Positions 27,970-35,823 of a DNA stretch of 64,000 bases are shown one piece after another. Position numbers and translations under genes: made by a program. The notes below the pieces were generated by a model. The model did not search any database and was not told the DNA's origin. It worked only from the letters and a program-made list of their open reading frames with translations. The stretch comes from Deltaproteobacteria bacterium (GTDB taxonomy: Bacteria; Desulfobacterota; Binatia; UTPRO1). The stretch is taken from assembly GCA_016200545.1 (NCBI GenBank), contig JACQEO010000080.1:1-64000 (forward strand), given 5' to 3'. How positions within the stretch are numbered: position 1 is the first letter of the stretch; every line of letters starts with the position of its first letter.

Positions 27970-28289
27970 GCGCCGCTCGTGGCGTGAAGCGCAGCCTCTT
28001 GCGTGTTCGCGTCGTTCCGCGTGCCGCGCGAGAGGCGCTCTCGCGTGATGCGAGTGGGATTTTGCGTGTTCACCTGACTGCGCCACCGGTAGACGACGCT
28101 GCGAATCGTGCCCTAGTGGTGCTGCTCGCCGAGCGTCTCGGATTGCCGAAACGCGCTCTCGCGCTGGTACGCGGTGAGCGCGGGCGCGACAAGGTCATCT
28201 CCGTGGACGGGGCTTCTTCGTCGGAGCTCGAGGCACGTGTCACGCGTGCCGTCGGTTCTGGCGTTGACAAAACAGAGGGGCGTGGCTAG
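27966..28289 (+). CDS. yggU: DUF167 / YggU family protein
   Basis: Protein of 107 aa with the DUF167 pattern: RVRVVPRAAREALS, LRVHLTAPPVDDAANRALV, and a basic RGERGRDKVISVDG. Fold known, role unknown. The usual pairing with yggT is kept, here with a 4-nt ATGA overlap. Confidence 0.9.
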   Translation: MSAARGVKRSLLRVRVVPRAAREALSRDASGILRVHLTAPPVDDAANRALVVLLAERLGLPKRALALVRGERGRDKVISVDGASSSELEARVTRAVGSGVDKTEGRG

Positions 28290-28319
28290 TTCTGGACGTT
28301 GAGCGATTTCGGAGGAATC

Positions 28320-28661
28320 ATGCCTATTTACGAGTACCATTGTGGCAAATGTGGGGACTTCGAGGTGATGCAGAAGATGAGCGACAAGCCGCTCGCCGAG
28401 TGTCCGACCTGCCGTCGCAAGGTGACGAAGCTGATTTCCTCGACTTCGTTTCAGCTGAAAGGTAGCGGCTGGTACGTCACCGATTACGCTCGCAAGGGCA
28501 GCTCCGGTTGCGGCGAGTCCAAAGGCAGCTCCGGCGGCGCTGGCAAGTCCGAGGAGAAGGGCACGAAGTCCGAAGACAAGAAGAGCGACGCCACGACCAG
28601 CGAGAGCAAGCCCGAAAGCAAATCGAAGAAGGGCGGCAGCGAGAAAGCCGCCGCTGCCTGA
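28320..28661 (+). CDS. FmdB-type zinc ribbon protein
   Basis: Protein of 113 aa. Residues 1-45 hold the zinc ribbon MPIYEYHCGKCG...CPTCRR typical of FmdB regulatory proteins. The remainder after residue 60 is a low-complexity Ser/Lys/Glu/Gly tail, probably disordered. GGAGG lies four bases before the ATG. A strong terminator follows, so this gene ends the maf-to-fmdB transcription unit. Confidence 0.88.
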   Translation: MPIYEYHCGKCGDFEVMQKMSDKPLAECPTCRRKVTKLISSTSFQLKGSGWYVTDYARKGSSGCGESKGSSGGAGKSEEKGTKSEDKKSDATTSESKPESKSKKGGSEKAAAA

Positions 28662-28695
28662 CCGTCGCTGACGCCGTCCGGTTCCGTCCCCTCGA

Positions 28696-28729
28696 CCCCG
28701 CGAGCCACGCGCTCCCGGGGTTTTCTTTT
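28696..28729 (+). terminator. rho-independent terminator after the zinc ribbon gene
   Basis: CCCCGCGAGC (28696-28705) pairs with GCTCCCGGGG (28711-28720) in a ten-base stem with one mismatch and a five-base loop, followed by TTTTCTTTT. Confidence 0.88.
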
Positions 28730-28803
28730 GCCCGGGGGAACGCGCTGCGTGGCGAGACGCGTGAGACGGGCGGGCACCCATCAGCTGCCCAGGCCGGTAC
28801 TAC

Positions 28804-28871
28804 CTTGCTCACCGGCAGCCGCTCGTCAGCGGCCGATCTCTTCCGAACAACCCCCCCTGCCGGTGAGCAAG
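28804..28871. repeat. 15-bp perfect inverted repeat with nested hairpin
   Basis: CTTGCTCACCGGCAG (28804-28818) and its exact reverse complement (28857-28871) enclose 38 bases. Inside the left half is a second perfect hairpin, GCCGCT-CGTC-AGCGGC (28818-28833). There is no T-run, so it is not an ordinary terminator. It lies in a 190-bp gene-free gap between two convergent genes. The rest of the gap holds nothing I recognise. Confidence 0.75.
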
Positions 28872-28920
28872 ATCGAAACGTCGCATGCGCCCGTGCGGCG
28901 TCGGCCGCACGGCGCTCGTG

Positions 28921-29319
28921 TCAGGCGGCCTTGCTGCCCGCGATCTCTTCGAGTCGCTTCTCGACGAGTGCGACCCGCTTCTTCAGCTTCTCGACCTCGT
29001 CGCGTGTCGGCAGGTTGAGACTTCGAACAAGCGGCTCGAGACCCTTTTCGGCCTGCTTTTCGATCGCGGCGACGATCTTCTGCCCGCGCTCTTCGATGTC
29101 CTTGAGTGTACGCTCCGCGCGACGCTGAATGTCGTTGCGCAGCTTCTGCGCCTGCGAGAGTAGGTCTTGGACCGCCTTCTTGCGGTCCCTTCCGAGCAGG
29201 TCTTTGGCGTCCTTGCGGATCCTGCCGACGACACGCTCGCCCTCTTTTTGCACCCGTTGCAGCGTTGTCTGCACTTGGTGAAGACGGGCGCGGAGGCCTT
29301 CGGTTTTCGCTTCGGCCAT
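28921..29319 (-). CDS. phasin-like coiled-coil protein
   Basis: Protein of 132 aa, entirely helical and charged, with heptad-like spacing. Its C-terminal NLPTRDEVEKLKKRVALVEKRL resembles the tail of poly(hydroxyalkanoate) granule proteins (PhaF/PhaI-like phasins) and of the PhaE synthase subunit. No PHA synthase is in the window, so granule binding is inference. The ATG follows a GGGGGTGAG site. Confidence 0.65.
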   Translation of the reverse strand: MAEAKTEGLRARLHQVQTTLQRVQKEGERVVGRIRKDAKDLLGRDRKKAVQDLLSQAQKLRNDIQRRAERTLKDIEERGQKIVAAIEKQAEKGLEPLVRSLNLPTRDEVEKLKKRVALVEKRLEEIAGSKAA

Positions 29320-29342
29320 GAACTCACCCCCTTTCGTCGTGA

Positions 29343-29372
29343 AGTGTAGAGGGAATTAACACGCCGCGTCAA
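29343..29372 (-). promoter_or_regulatory. candidate promoter for the phasin-like gene
   Basis: On the minus strand TTGACG (29372-29367), 18-base spacer, TACACT (29348-29343). A second -35-like TTGACA sits at 29381-29376 with TAATTC 17 bases on. The stretch is AT-rich compared with its surroundings. Confidence 0.4.
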
Positions 29373-29406
29373 TACTGTCAACTCTATGGCAGATGCCAGG
29401 GCGGAT

Positions 29407-29826
29407 TTATTCTTCCTCGACGAGGATGTCGACGTCCTCCGAACCGCTGATGCCCTTGGAATCCTTGACGCTGAGCGTGGCGGTATACTCTCCGGCCTTT
29501 TGATAGGCGTGCGTCGGGTTGGCCTCGGTACCGGGCGCCGAGCCGTCGCCGAAATCCCACTTGTAGCTGAGCGGCGGCGTCGCATCCTCGATCGTGCTCG
29601 TGAACTTTACGGTGAGCGGCGGCGCGCCCTCATCCGGATCGGCGTCGAGGTCGACGTAGAGCTCGTCGGTGTCACTGGCCGCACCGGACACTTGCGGCGC
29701 CGGCGCGGCGACGCTCGCGGGTGTCGCGGTTGCCTGCGTCACGGGTTTGGCCTGTTCGCGTGTGCAGGCCGCCAGCACGGTGGCCATCGCGATCGCGATC
29801 ATCATGGATGGAAGGATTCGGCTCAT
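29407..29826 (-). CDS. PKD-domain lipoprotein
   Basis: Protein of 139 aa. Signal peptide with lipobox VLAAC (Cys about residue 21), an Ala/Pro/Thr linker, then one PKD domain (about residues 55-135) with the diagnostic YKWDFGDGS and HAYQKAGEYTATLSVKD. PKD domains are extracellular beta-sandwiches for binding or spacing. AGGAGG lies six bases before ATG 29826; an ATG one codon earlier is also possible. Confidence 0.85.
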   Translation of the reverse strand: MSRILPSMMIAIAMATVLAACTREQAKPVTQATATPASVAAPAPQVSGAASDTDELYVDLDADPDEGAPPLTVKFTSTIEDATPPLSYKWDFGDGSAPGTEANPTHAYQKAGEYTATLSVKDSKGISGSEDVDILVEEE

Positions 29827-29994
29827 CATGGTCCTCCTATACGTTGGCCGCCAGTGCTTACCAAAGGGGGAGGGGGCAGGCAATGAGAGTGACGCGGGGA
29901 CGTTGCATCCGACGCCGAACCTTCCTAAGTGTTGCCGACGCGTCGAGTGGGGACGTGGCACGCGCCGTGTGTGTCGCATGGGGTTCGCGAGTTC

Positions 29995-30573
29995 ATGCCG
30001 TATAGTCGTCGCAGGTTCAGTCGCTCCGACGAGCGCGCCTACGCGCGCAGCAACGCTATCACCGCCATCCGCGTCCTCCCGAGCGCTGTCCTCCGCACCC
30101 GTGTCGCGGCGGTCGCCGCGGCGCTCGCGACCGAGGATCGACGCCGCGTCGAGCTCGCAAGCCAGCAGGTGCTCGACGAGTTCTGTCAGCTCCTTCGTGT
30201 CGCCCCCTTACGCGTCGAGGTGTGTGGCAAGCGTCCGACCAACCACTACGGCGAGCTCCACGGCCTCTACACACCCGCAAACGGCACGGCGACGCGCGAC
30301 CGCGTACAGGTCTGGATGCGTACCGCGCGACGCCTGCAGGTCGTCGCGTTCAAGACGTTTCTTCGGACGTTGCTGCACGAGCTCTGTCATCATCTCGACT
30401 ACGAGTATCTGAAACTCGAGTGCTCGTTCCACACCGAAGGATTCTATCGGCGCGAGAGCAGTCTCGTGTATACGGCGCTGCCGCGGACGACCGAGCGCCG
30501 CGTGCGCGAGCCGCTTGCCGGGGGCGCGCTACGGGTCGCTCGCTCGATTCCCGGGCTGGAGCAGAGTCCGTGA
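29995..30573 (+). CDS. SprT-like putative zinc metalloprotease
   Basis: Protein of 192 aa with the zinc-binding motif HELCHHLDYEY (HExxH) near residue 125 and a downstream HTEGFYRRESSL that could give the third ligand. The N-terminal third is basic and helical. It resembles small SprT/DUF45-like metalloproteins seen in deltaproteobacteria; the substrate is unknown. The start at ATG 29995 has no clear ribosome binding site. The stop overlaps the start of the following SDR gene (GTGA). Confidence 0.65.
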   Translation: MPYSRRRFSRSDERAYARSNAITAIRVLPSAVLRTRVAAVAAALATEDRRRVELASQQVLDEFCQLLRVAPLRVEVCGKRPTNHYGELHGLYTPANGTATRDRVQVWMRTARRLQVVAFKTFLRTLLHELCHHLDYEYLKLECSFHTEGFYRRESSLVYTALPRTTERRVREPLAGGALRVARSIPGLEQSP

Positions 30574-31343
30574 CCGGTGCGACGCTCACAGGACGGGTGT
30601 GCGTGCTCGCGGGCGGCACGGGCGGTATCGGTGCCGTCGTCGCGGGAATCCTGCACGCCGAAGGCGCGCCGCTCGTGCTCGGCTATCGCGGCGATCGCGA
30701 GCGCGCGGAGCACGTAGCCGCCGAGCTGCGGCGCGCCGGTTCGGTGCCGATCTCCCTGGTCGAAGGTGATCTCTACGATGCGGGAACCCGGCGCGCGCTC
30801 GTGGACGCGGCACGCGCGCTCGGCGATCCTTACGGCCTGGTGGTCCTCGCCGGCGATCCGGCGCGTCCGAAAGCGGGCGCGCCAACACAAGATGAGATGC
30901 AGCGCTCCATGCAGGACAACTACCTCGGGCCGGTGCTCTTGGCGCGCGACTTCCGCGCCGCGCTCGGCGTGGCAGGAGGTGCCGTCGTCCTGCTCTCGAC
31001 GATGCAGGCGATCGTTCCGTTCGAGGGGAGTCTCGCCTACGCCGGGCCGAAAGCAGCGCTGGTCCATGCGGCGCGCGTGATGGCGAAAGAGTGGGGCGGA
31101 CGCGACGACGTGCGCGTGAACGTCGTTGCGCCCGGTGTCACCGCGGCCGGTATGGCGGAGACGAGCATCCGTAGCGGCAAGTACGATCGATTCGTGGACG
31201 GCGACGTGATCCGGCGCTTCGGACGTCCGGAGGACGTGGCGCGCGCGATCCGCTTCTTTCTCGAGCCCGACGGCTACGTGACCGGCCAGGTGCTGGTCGT
31301 CGATGGCGGGCTGACGTTACGGCGCGACGTGCTCGCGTCGTGA
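30570..31343 (+). CDS. short-chain dehydrogenase/reductase
   Basis: Protein of 257 aa with the SDR cofactor loop LAGGTGGIG, a catalytic Ser in LLSTMQ and the Tyr/Lys pair in LAYAGPKAAL. The C-terminal VTGQVLVVDGG is the classical SDR ending (FabG-like). Substrate unknown. It begins at a GTG inside the preceding stop codon. Confidence 0.88.
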   Translation: MTGATLTGRVCVLAGGTGGIGAVVAGILHAEGAPLVLGYRGDRERAEHVAAELRRAGSVPISLVEGDLYDAGTRRALVDAARALGDPYGLVVLAGDPARPKAGAPTQDEMQRSMQDNYLGPVLLARDFRAALGVAGGAVVLLSTMQAIVPFEGSLAYAGPKAALVHAARVMAKEWGGRDDVRVNVVAPGVTAAGMAETSIRSGKYDRFVDGDVIRRFGRPEDVARAIRFFLEPDGYVTGQVLVVDGGLTLRRDVLAS

Positions 31344-31368
31344 ATGCGCGCCGGGAGCGCCGCCGGCG

Positions 31369-31587
31369 TCAGGCGCTCGCGGCCTGATCGCTCTCGACGA
31401 GCTCGATGTCGTGCGGAAACACGACCGTCGCCTGCCCGGTGTCCCAATCGACCGTCACGAGATGGCGGCCGAGGTTCTCCATCGCGTAGCGGATCGTGCC
31501 GAGGGTGAATCGATGGAGCGCGCCGCCCGGATAGTGCACCTGGCGAATGGCGCGGCACCGGCTTCCGGAGAAGATGCGATCGATCAC
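31369..31587 (-). CDS. small conserved hypothetical protein
   Basis: Protein of 72 aa from GTG 31587, which follows a GGGAGG site by eight bases; the longer open frame to 31686 is not needed. Sequence pattern: VHYPGGALHRFTLGTIRYAMENLGRHLVTVDWDTG and a closing VVFPHDIELV. It is a compact alpha/beta protein with no signal or metal motif. I believe similar short ORFs exist in related genomes but cannot name the family. Confidence 0.55.
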   Translation of the reverse strand: MIDRIFSGSRCRAIRQVHYPGGALHRFTLGTIRYAMENLGRHLVTVDWDTGQATVVFPHDIELVESDQAASA

Positions 31588-31829
31588 ATGCGTGCCTCCC
31601 TGGGAGGGCTGATCGCAATTCCCATGCCGCGAGAATTTTCGAATAACGACGACGAACCCCGACGAAATTGTAGCAAATCTTACCAAGGCAGCGTCGCGCG
31701 CGTCCGTGGTGCCGCCGGACTCGGCACACGGTGCCCACTCCGTGATCGCGCATCGTGATCAGGTGCGCCGCGTCACCAGCCCGTCATTTGAGCGCGCGAG
31801 GTCCCTCGGCTAGGATCGCCAGTCTCGCT

Positions 31830-32141
31830 ATGGTGAAGGCGATCTATTTGATTCGTCGCAGAGCCGGCATGTCGTCTGCGGACTTTCATCGCTATTGGCG
31901 CGAGATCTACGGGGAGATCGCGGCGCGCATTCCGGGAATGCGTCGCTATGTGCAATGTCATGCGACCGACGACGTTGCGGAGTACGACGGTGCCGCCGAG
32001 GCGTGGTTTGACGACATGGACGCGGTACGCCGCGCGGTGGCGTCGCCGGAGTACGCGGCGGCGCGCACCGACGAGGCGCGCTTCATCGATCTCGACCGCA
32101 CGACCCTGATCTTCACCGAGGAGGTGCCGATCATTGCCTGA
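31830..32141 (+). CDS. EthD-domain protein
   Basis: Protein of 103 aa with the ferredoxin-like dimeric alpha/beta-barrel of EthD/DUF1330-type proteins: KAIYLIRRRAGMSSADFHRYW near the start and EAWFDDMDAVRRAVASPEYAAA toward the middle, ending IFTEEVPI. Family members assist degradative or polyketide pathways; the specific role is unknown. The start at ATG 31830 gives a full domain. Confidence 0.82.
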   Translation: MVKAIYLIRRRAGMSSADFHRYWREIYGEIAARIPGMRRYVQCHATDDVAEYDGAAEAWFDDMDAVRRAVASPEYAAARTDEARFIDLDRTTLIFTEEVPIIA

Positions 32142-32415
32142 TCCTGCGAAGCCCGCCGTCGACGTCGATCCGCTGTCGTGGATCCGTGAGCACTGGGCGC
32201 TCGTCGGTGGAATCATGTTCGTGCTCCTCGTTCTGTGGGTGGCGTCGGGGGAGTCGCATCGGGAGAGTGGTCGTTACGCGCTCGTGAAGGACGACGTGCC
32301 GTGCCAATCGGGAGGCGAGTCGAGCGGCCGGCGGTGGTGCTACGTCGTGCTCGACACTCGCACGGGCAAGCTCGAGGAGCGCGCGCGAAAGTTCGGCGGG
32401 CATGACGGTGAGTGA
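32134..32415 (+). CDS. small single-pass membrane protein, hypothetical
   Basis: Protein of 93 aa from a TTG start overlapping the EthD gene by 8 nt. One membrane helix (about residues 22-42, WALVGGIMFVLLVLWVA), then a soluble part with two cysteines (PCQSGG...RRWCYVVLD) that may form a disulfide. No family recognised. Confidence 0.5.
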   Translation: MPDPAKPAVDVDPLSWIREHWALVGGIMFVLLVLWVASGESHRESGRYALVKDDVPCQSGGESSGRRWCYVVLDTRTGKLEERARKFGGHDGE

Positions 32416-32479
32416 AACGCGCGCGTGACCGCGAGATCATGGCGTGCGCGCGATCGCCGTGCTACGAGGCGCTGATCGC

Positions 32480-32553
32480 GGTCGCATAGCTCAGCTGGTT
32501 AGAGCGCCTGCCTCACATGCAGGAGGTCCCTGGTTCGAGTCCAGGTGCGACCA
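32480..32553 (+). tRNA. tRNA-Val (CAC)
   Basis: The acceptor arms GGTCGCA and TGCGACC pair fully. The anticodon stem CCTGC / GCAGG encloses CTCACAT, giving anticodon CAC (32514-32516). The T-arm contains GGTTCGAGTCC. The 3' CCA is not encoded. It reads valine GTG codons. Confidence 0.97.
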
Positions 32554-32629
32554 TCCCACCCTCACACCTCCCTCCGCGTGACCTCCTCGCTTCCGGCCGC
32601 AGCGTCGATGGTGTAGAGGCGGCGGTTCG

Positions 32630-33814
32630 ATGGGGCAGGGGCACGTGAGCGAAGGCAGCCAAGAGCGCCTGCCGGCCTTTCTCACGCCTCCATTCCTCCG
32701 GACGATCGGGCTCGTCGCCCTGGTCGCGCTCGCCTGCGAGGTCGTGCTGCTCCCACGCCTCGTCGGTCTCGACGCGACGTTGTGGCGGGCGATTCTCTAC
32801 TGGCGCCAGTGCGGAGTCGATCGTGCGGTCGACTGGGTCGTCGAACTGATCACGCGTGCCGCGATCGGACTCGTGCTCGCGGCGGCGCTGCTCCGTGCTC
32901 GCGTCGACGGTGCACGTCGCGCATGGCCGCCGCTCGCGGTCTGTCTCATCGGGCTGCATGCCGGGAAGCTGCTGAAAAACGTCTTCGCGCGCGAGCGACC
33001 GAGCATGCTGTCCGGTTCCATCGTCGGCCACAGCTTCCCGAGCGGTCACGTGATGAACACCGCCCTCGCCGCGATCGCGATCGTCGTCCTCGCTGCCACG
33101 TTCCGACACCCGCGGCGGTGGTGGACGGCCGCCCTCGTCCTGGTGACGACCATCTTCCTCGGACGCCTCCTGCTGGCGCATCATTGGATGCTCGATGCGA
33201 TCGGAGGACTTCTCGCCGCGGTAGCGCTGAACGGCCTCGCGTTGCCGTTCGTGCGCCGCCGGCCCCTCGTCGCACCCGCCCTGCTTGCCGTGACGATCAG
33301 CGCTATGCTCGCGATGGTGACCGGCGTGCCGGCGCTAAAGATCCGATTGCCGTCGCCGCTCAGCGTCCCGGAGCGCGACGGTGTCGAGCTGCACGTCGCC
33401 GACGCGGTTGACGGCGATGCCCTGACCGGCCGGTGGAACAGATCCGTCGAGCACTTCCGGCGCGGACGATTCCTCTGGCTGGAGGGTGCCGGCAGTGTCG
33501 CGCTGACGCTGCCCGCAGTCGGCGGCAGTCGCGTATCCGGCGATCCCCCGAGCGTTCCTGCCGGCTGGCAGGCATCGCTCGCGTTCGCCGGACGGCCCGA
33601 TCTTCGCGAACGGCGCTGCCTCTCCGCGCGCGTGAGCATCAACGGACGGGATCTCCCGCCGTTCGTACCGTTCGTCGGCTGGCGCGAGTACCGGCTCCTC
33701 GTCCCCCCCGAAATGTTGCGCGCCGGACGGAACGAGGTGCACTTCGAGATCACCGACGCGGCGGGTGAGCCGTGGCGCTTCGCGCTCGTGTATCTTCGTC
33801 TCGATCTCGACTGA
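32630..33814 (+). CDS. PAP2-family membrane phosphatase with C-terminal beta domain
   Basis: Protein of 394 aa. The first 230 residues have five or six membrane segments and the phosphatidic-acid phosphatase signature: KNVFARERPS, then SFPSGHVMNT and HHWMLDAIGG with the catalytic histidines. After a further helix at about 222-242, the last 150 residues are a predicted periplasmic beta-sandwich (GRFLWLEGAGSVALTLP ... NEVHFEITDAAGEPW), reminiscent of carbohydrate- or lipid-binding modules. Lipid phosphate hydrolysis (undecaprenyl-PP or PA) at the periplasmic face is likely; the extra domain is unusual. Confidence 0.85.
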   Translation: MGQGHVSEGSQERLPAFLTPPFLRTIGLVALVALACEVVLLPRLVGLDATLWRAILYWRQCGVDRAVDWVVELITRAAIGLVLAAALLRARVDGARRAWPPLAVCLIGLHAGKLLKNVFARERPSMLSGSIVGHSFPSGHVMNTALAAIAIVVLAATFRHPRRWWTAALVLVTTIFLGRLLLAHHWMLDAIGGLLAAVALNGLALPFVRRRPLVAPALLAVTISAMLAMVTGVPALKIRLPSPLSVPERDGVELHVADAVDGDALTGRWNRSVEHFRRGRFLWLEGAGSVALTLPAVGGSRVSGDPPSVPAGWQASLAFAGRPDLRERRCLSARVSINGRDLPPFVPFVGWREYRLLVPPEMLRAGRNEVHFEITDAAGEPWRFALVYLRLDLD

Positions 33815-33844
33815 CGTCTGTTTTCGCCGACGTCGACGCGGACG

Positions 33845-34260
33845 TCAGGCCCCGGCGATGCGACGCGCGAGCGCGACACCGGCGATACCGGCGAGCAGGC
33901 AGAGCAGCAGCATCACGACGACGTTCAGAGGGCACGCACCCACGCTCCTTCCTGGAGGTAGCGCAGCGTCTCGTAGTTGAAGGTCGAGTAGGTGGTGAAG
34001 CCTCCCATGACGCCCGTCGCCAAGGTGAGACGCAACGTCGGCGACAGCAGATTGGTCGTGAGCCCGAAGTGCATGATGATCCCGAGGAGCAGCGAGCCGA
34101 TCACATTCACCGCGAGCGTGCCGTACGGGAAGTCCGGACCGAGCAGGGCGAGCGCCCACCCGGACACGAGATAACGCGCCCCGGTCCCGAACCCGCCACC
34201 GAGGCAGACGAGAACAAATCGCGTCACCCCCAAGACCCCCACGACGGACGAATGTAGCAT
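33845..34260 (-). pseudogene. crcB: crcB/Fluc fluoride channel, frameshifted
   Basis: The first 111 aa (34260-33925) are a Fluc fluoride exporter subunit: CLGGGFGTGARYLVSGW, YGTLAVNVIGSLLLG and GGFTTYSTFNYETLR. The frame then stops after GAWVRAL. The missing fourth membrane helix continues directly in another frame (LNVVVMLLLCLLAGIAGVALA to 33845). One missing base, near 33926 in GCCCTCTGAAC, explains this. It may be a real frameshift or a consensus error. The translation start could also be GTG 34227, which removes an atypical N-terminal extension. Confidence 0.8.
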
Positions 34261-34366
34261 TCATCCCGCGCCGCGCTCCAGCGACGGTCTTCACGTGTCG
34301 GTTACGCACTACTCCTCGTATGACATATGAACCTGCACACGTCGGCGTAAGGGAGAGGAGACGGGA

Positions 34367-35734
34367 ATGCGAGTGGCGGTCACCGGAGCGACGGGATTCA
34401 TCGGGCGACGCTTCGTGCGACGATTGCTCGCCGAGGGACATACGGTGGTCGGGCTCACCCGCGACGTCGCGCACGCAAGTGCCGTGCTGCCCGTTCGGTG
34501 TCGCGCCGTACGCTGGGATCCCACAGGCGGCACCGCCGACCCCGCCGCGCTCCGCGACATCGACGCCGTGGTGCATCTCGCCGGCGAGAGTGTCGCCGGG
34601 GGGCGGTGGACCGCGACGCGTAAGCGCGCCATCCGCGACTCGCGGGTCATCGGCACGCGCGCCTTGGTGACCGCGCTCGGCCGCCTGGCCGAGCACGAGC
34701 GGCCGCGCGTGCTCGTCGGCGCCTCGGCGATCGGCATCTACGGCGATCGCGATGACGAGGAGCTCGACGAGGACGCGCCGCCCGGCCACGGCTTCCTCGC
34801 CGACGTCTGCGCCGAGTGGGAGGCGGCGACGCGCGCCGCGGCCGAGGTCGGCATCCGCACCACGATCGTCCGCATCGGCATCGTGCTCGGACGCGACGGG
34901 GGGGCGCTCCGATCGATGTTGCCGCCGTTTCGGCTCGGCGCCGGCGGCCGCCTCGGCGGCGGGCGGCAATGGATGAGCTGGATCCACGTCGACGATCTCG
35001 TCGAGCTCTTCGTTCGCGCGCTCACCGACGAGCGCGTGGCCGGCGTGCTGAACGGCGTCGCGCCGCGGCCGGTCACCAATGCGGAGTTCACGCGCACGCT
35101 CGCCGACGTGCTCGGCCGGCCCGCGATCATACCGGCGCCCGCCTTCGCGTTGCGGCTGGCGCTCGGCGAGATGTCGGCGATCCTGCTCGCGAGCCAGCGG
35201 GTGGTGCCGCGCGCGGTCCTTCGCCTCGACGTTCGCTTCCGCTATCGCGAGCTCGCCCCCGCGCTCGCGGACCTCTGTCGCGAGCACGTCGAGGAGCTCG
35301 AGTTCGAGCAATGGGTACCGCGCACGCCGGCCGAGCTGTTTCCGTTCTTCTGCGACCCGCGGAACCTCGAGAAGCTGACGCCGCCGTTCGTGCACTTGCG
35401 CGTGCTCGGCATGTCGACGCGTGACATCGGCGCCGGCACGCGTATCGACTACCGCTTGTGGTTGCACGGCCTGCCGGTGCGCTGGCAGAGCCGCATCGAC
35501 GAATGGGAGCCGGATCGCCGGTTCGTCGACTCGCAGACGCGCGGCCCGTATGCGTCCTGGCATCACACGCACACGTTCGAGGCGCTGGAAGACGGCACCG
35601 TGCTCCGCGACCAGGTGCGCTATGCGGTGCGCCTAGGCGCGCTCGGGGCGCTGATCGCCGGGGGTCGCGTGGCCCGGGACGTGCAGGAGATCTTCCTGTT
35701 TCGCCGCCGCAAGATCGACGAACTCTTCCACTGA
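34367..35734 (+). CDS. TIGR01777-family epimerase fused to SRPBCC domain
   Basis: Protein of 455 aa. Residues 1-290 are an NAD-binding epimerase of the TIGR01777/YfcH type (VAVTGATGFIGRRFVRRLL; VHLAGESVAGGRW; WMSWIHVDDLVE). Residues 300-455 are an SRPBCC/cyclase-like lipid-binding domain (FEQWVPRTPAELFPFFCDPRNLEKLTPP). This two-domain order is known in the family. GAGGAG precedes the ATG. Substrate unknown. Confidence 0.9.
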   Translation: MRVAVTGATGFIGRRFVRRLLAEGHTVVGLTRDVAHASAVLPVRCRAVRWDPTGGTADPAALRDIDAVVHLAGESVAGGRWTATRKRAIRDSRVIGTRALVTALGRLAEHERPRVLVGASAIGIYGDRDDEELDEDAPPGHGFLADVCAEWEAATRAAAEVGIRTTIVRIGIVLGRDGGALRSMLPPFRLGAGGRLGGGRQWMSWIHVDDLVELFVRALTDERVAGVLNGVAPRPVTNAEFTRTLADVLGRPAIIPAPAFALRLALGEMSAILLASQRVVPRAVLRLDVRFRYRELAPALADLCREHVEELEFEQWVPRTPAELFPFFCDPRNLEKLTPPFVHLRVLGMSTRDIGAGTRIDYRLWLHGLPVRWQSRIDEWEPDRRFVDSQTRGPYASWHHTHTFEALEDGTVLRDQVRYAVRLGALGALIAGGRVARDVQEIFLFRRRKIDELFH

Positions 35735-35823
35735 CCCTGCCTCTCGATCTCCGAGGAATTCGGCCCCCCCTCTGGCGCAAGACGGTGCGCTTCGGGACAA
35801 TAGGGAGGAGAGGAGAGCATCCG

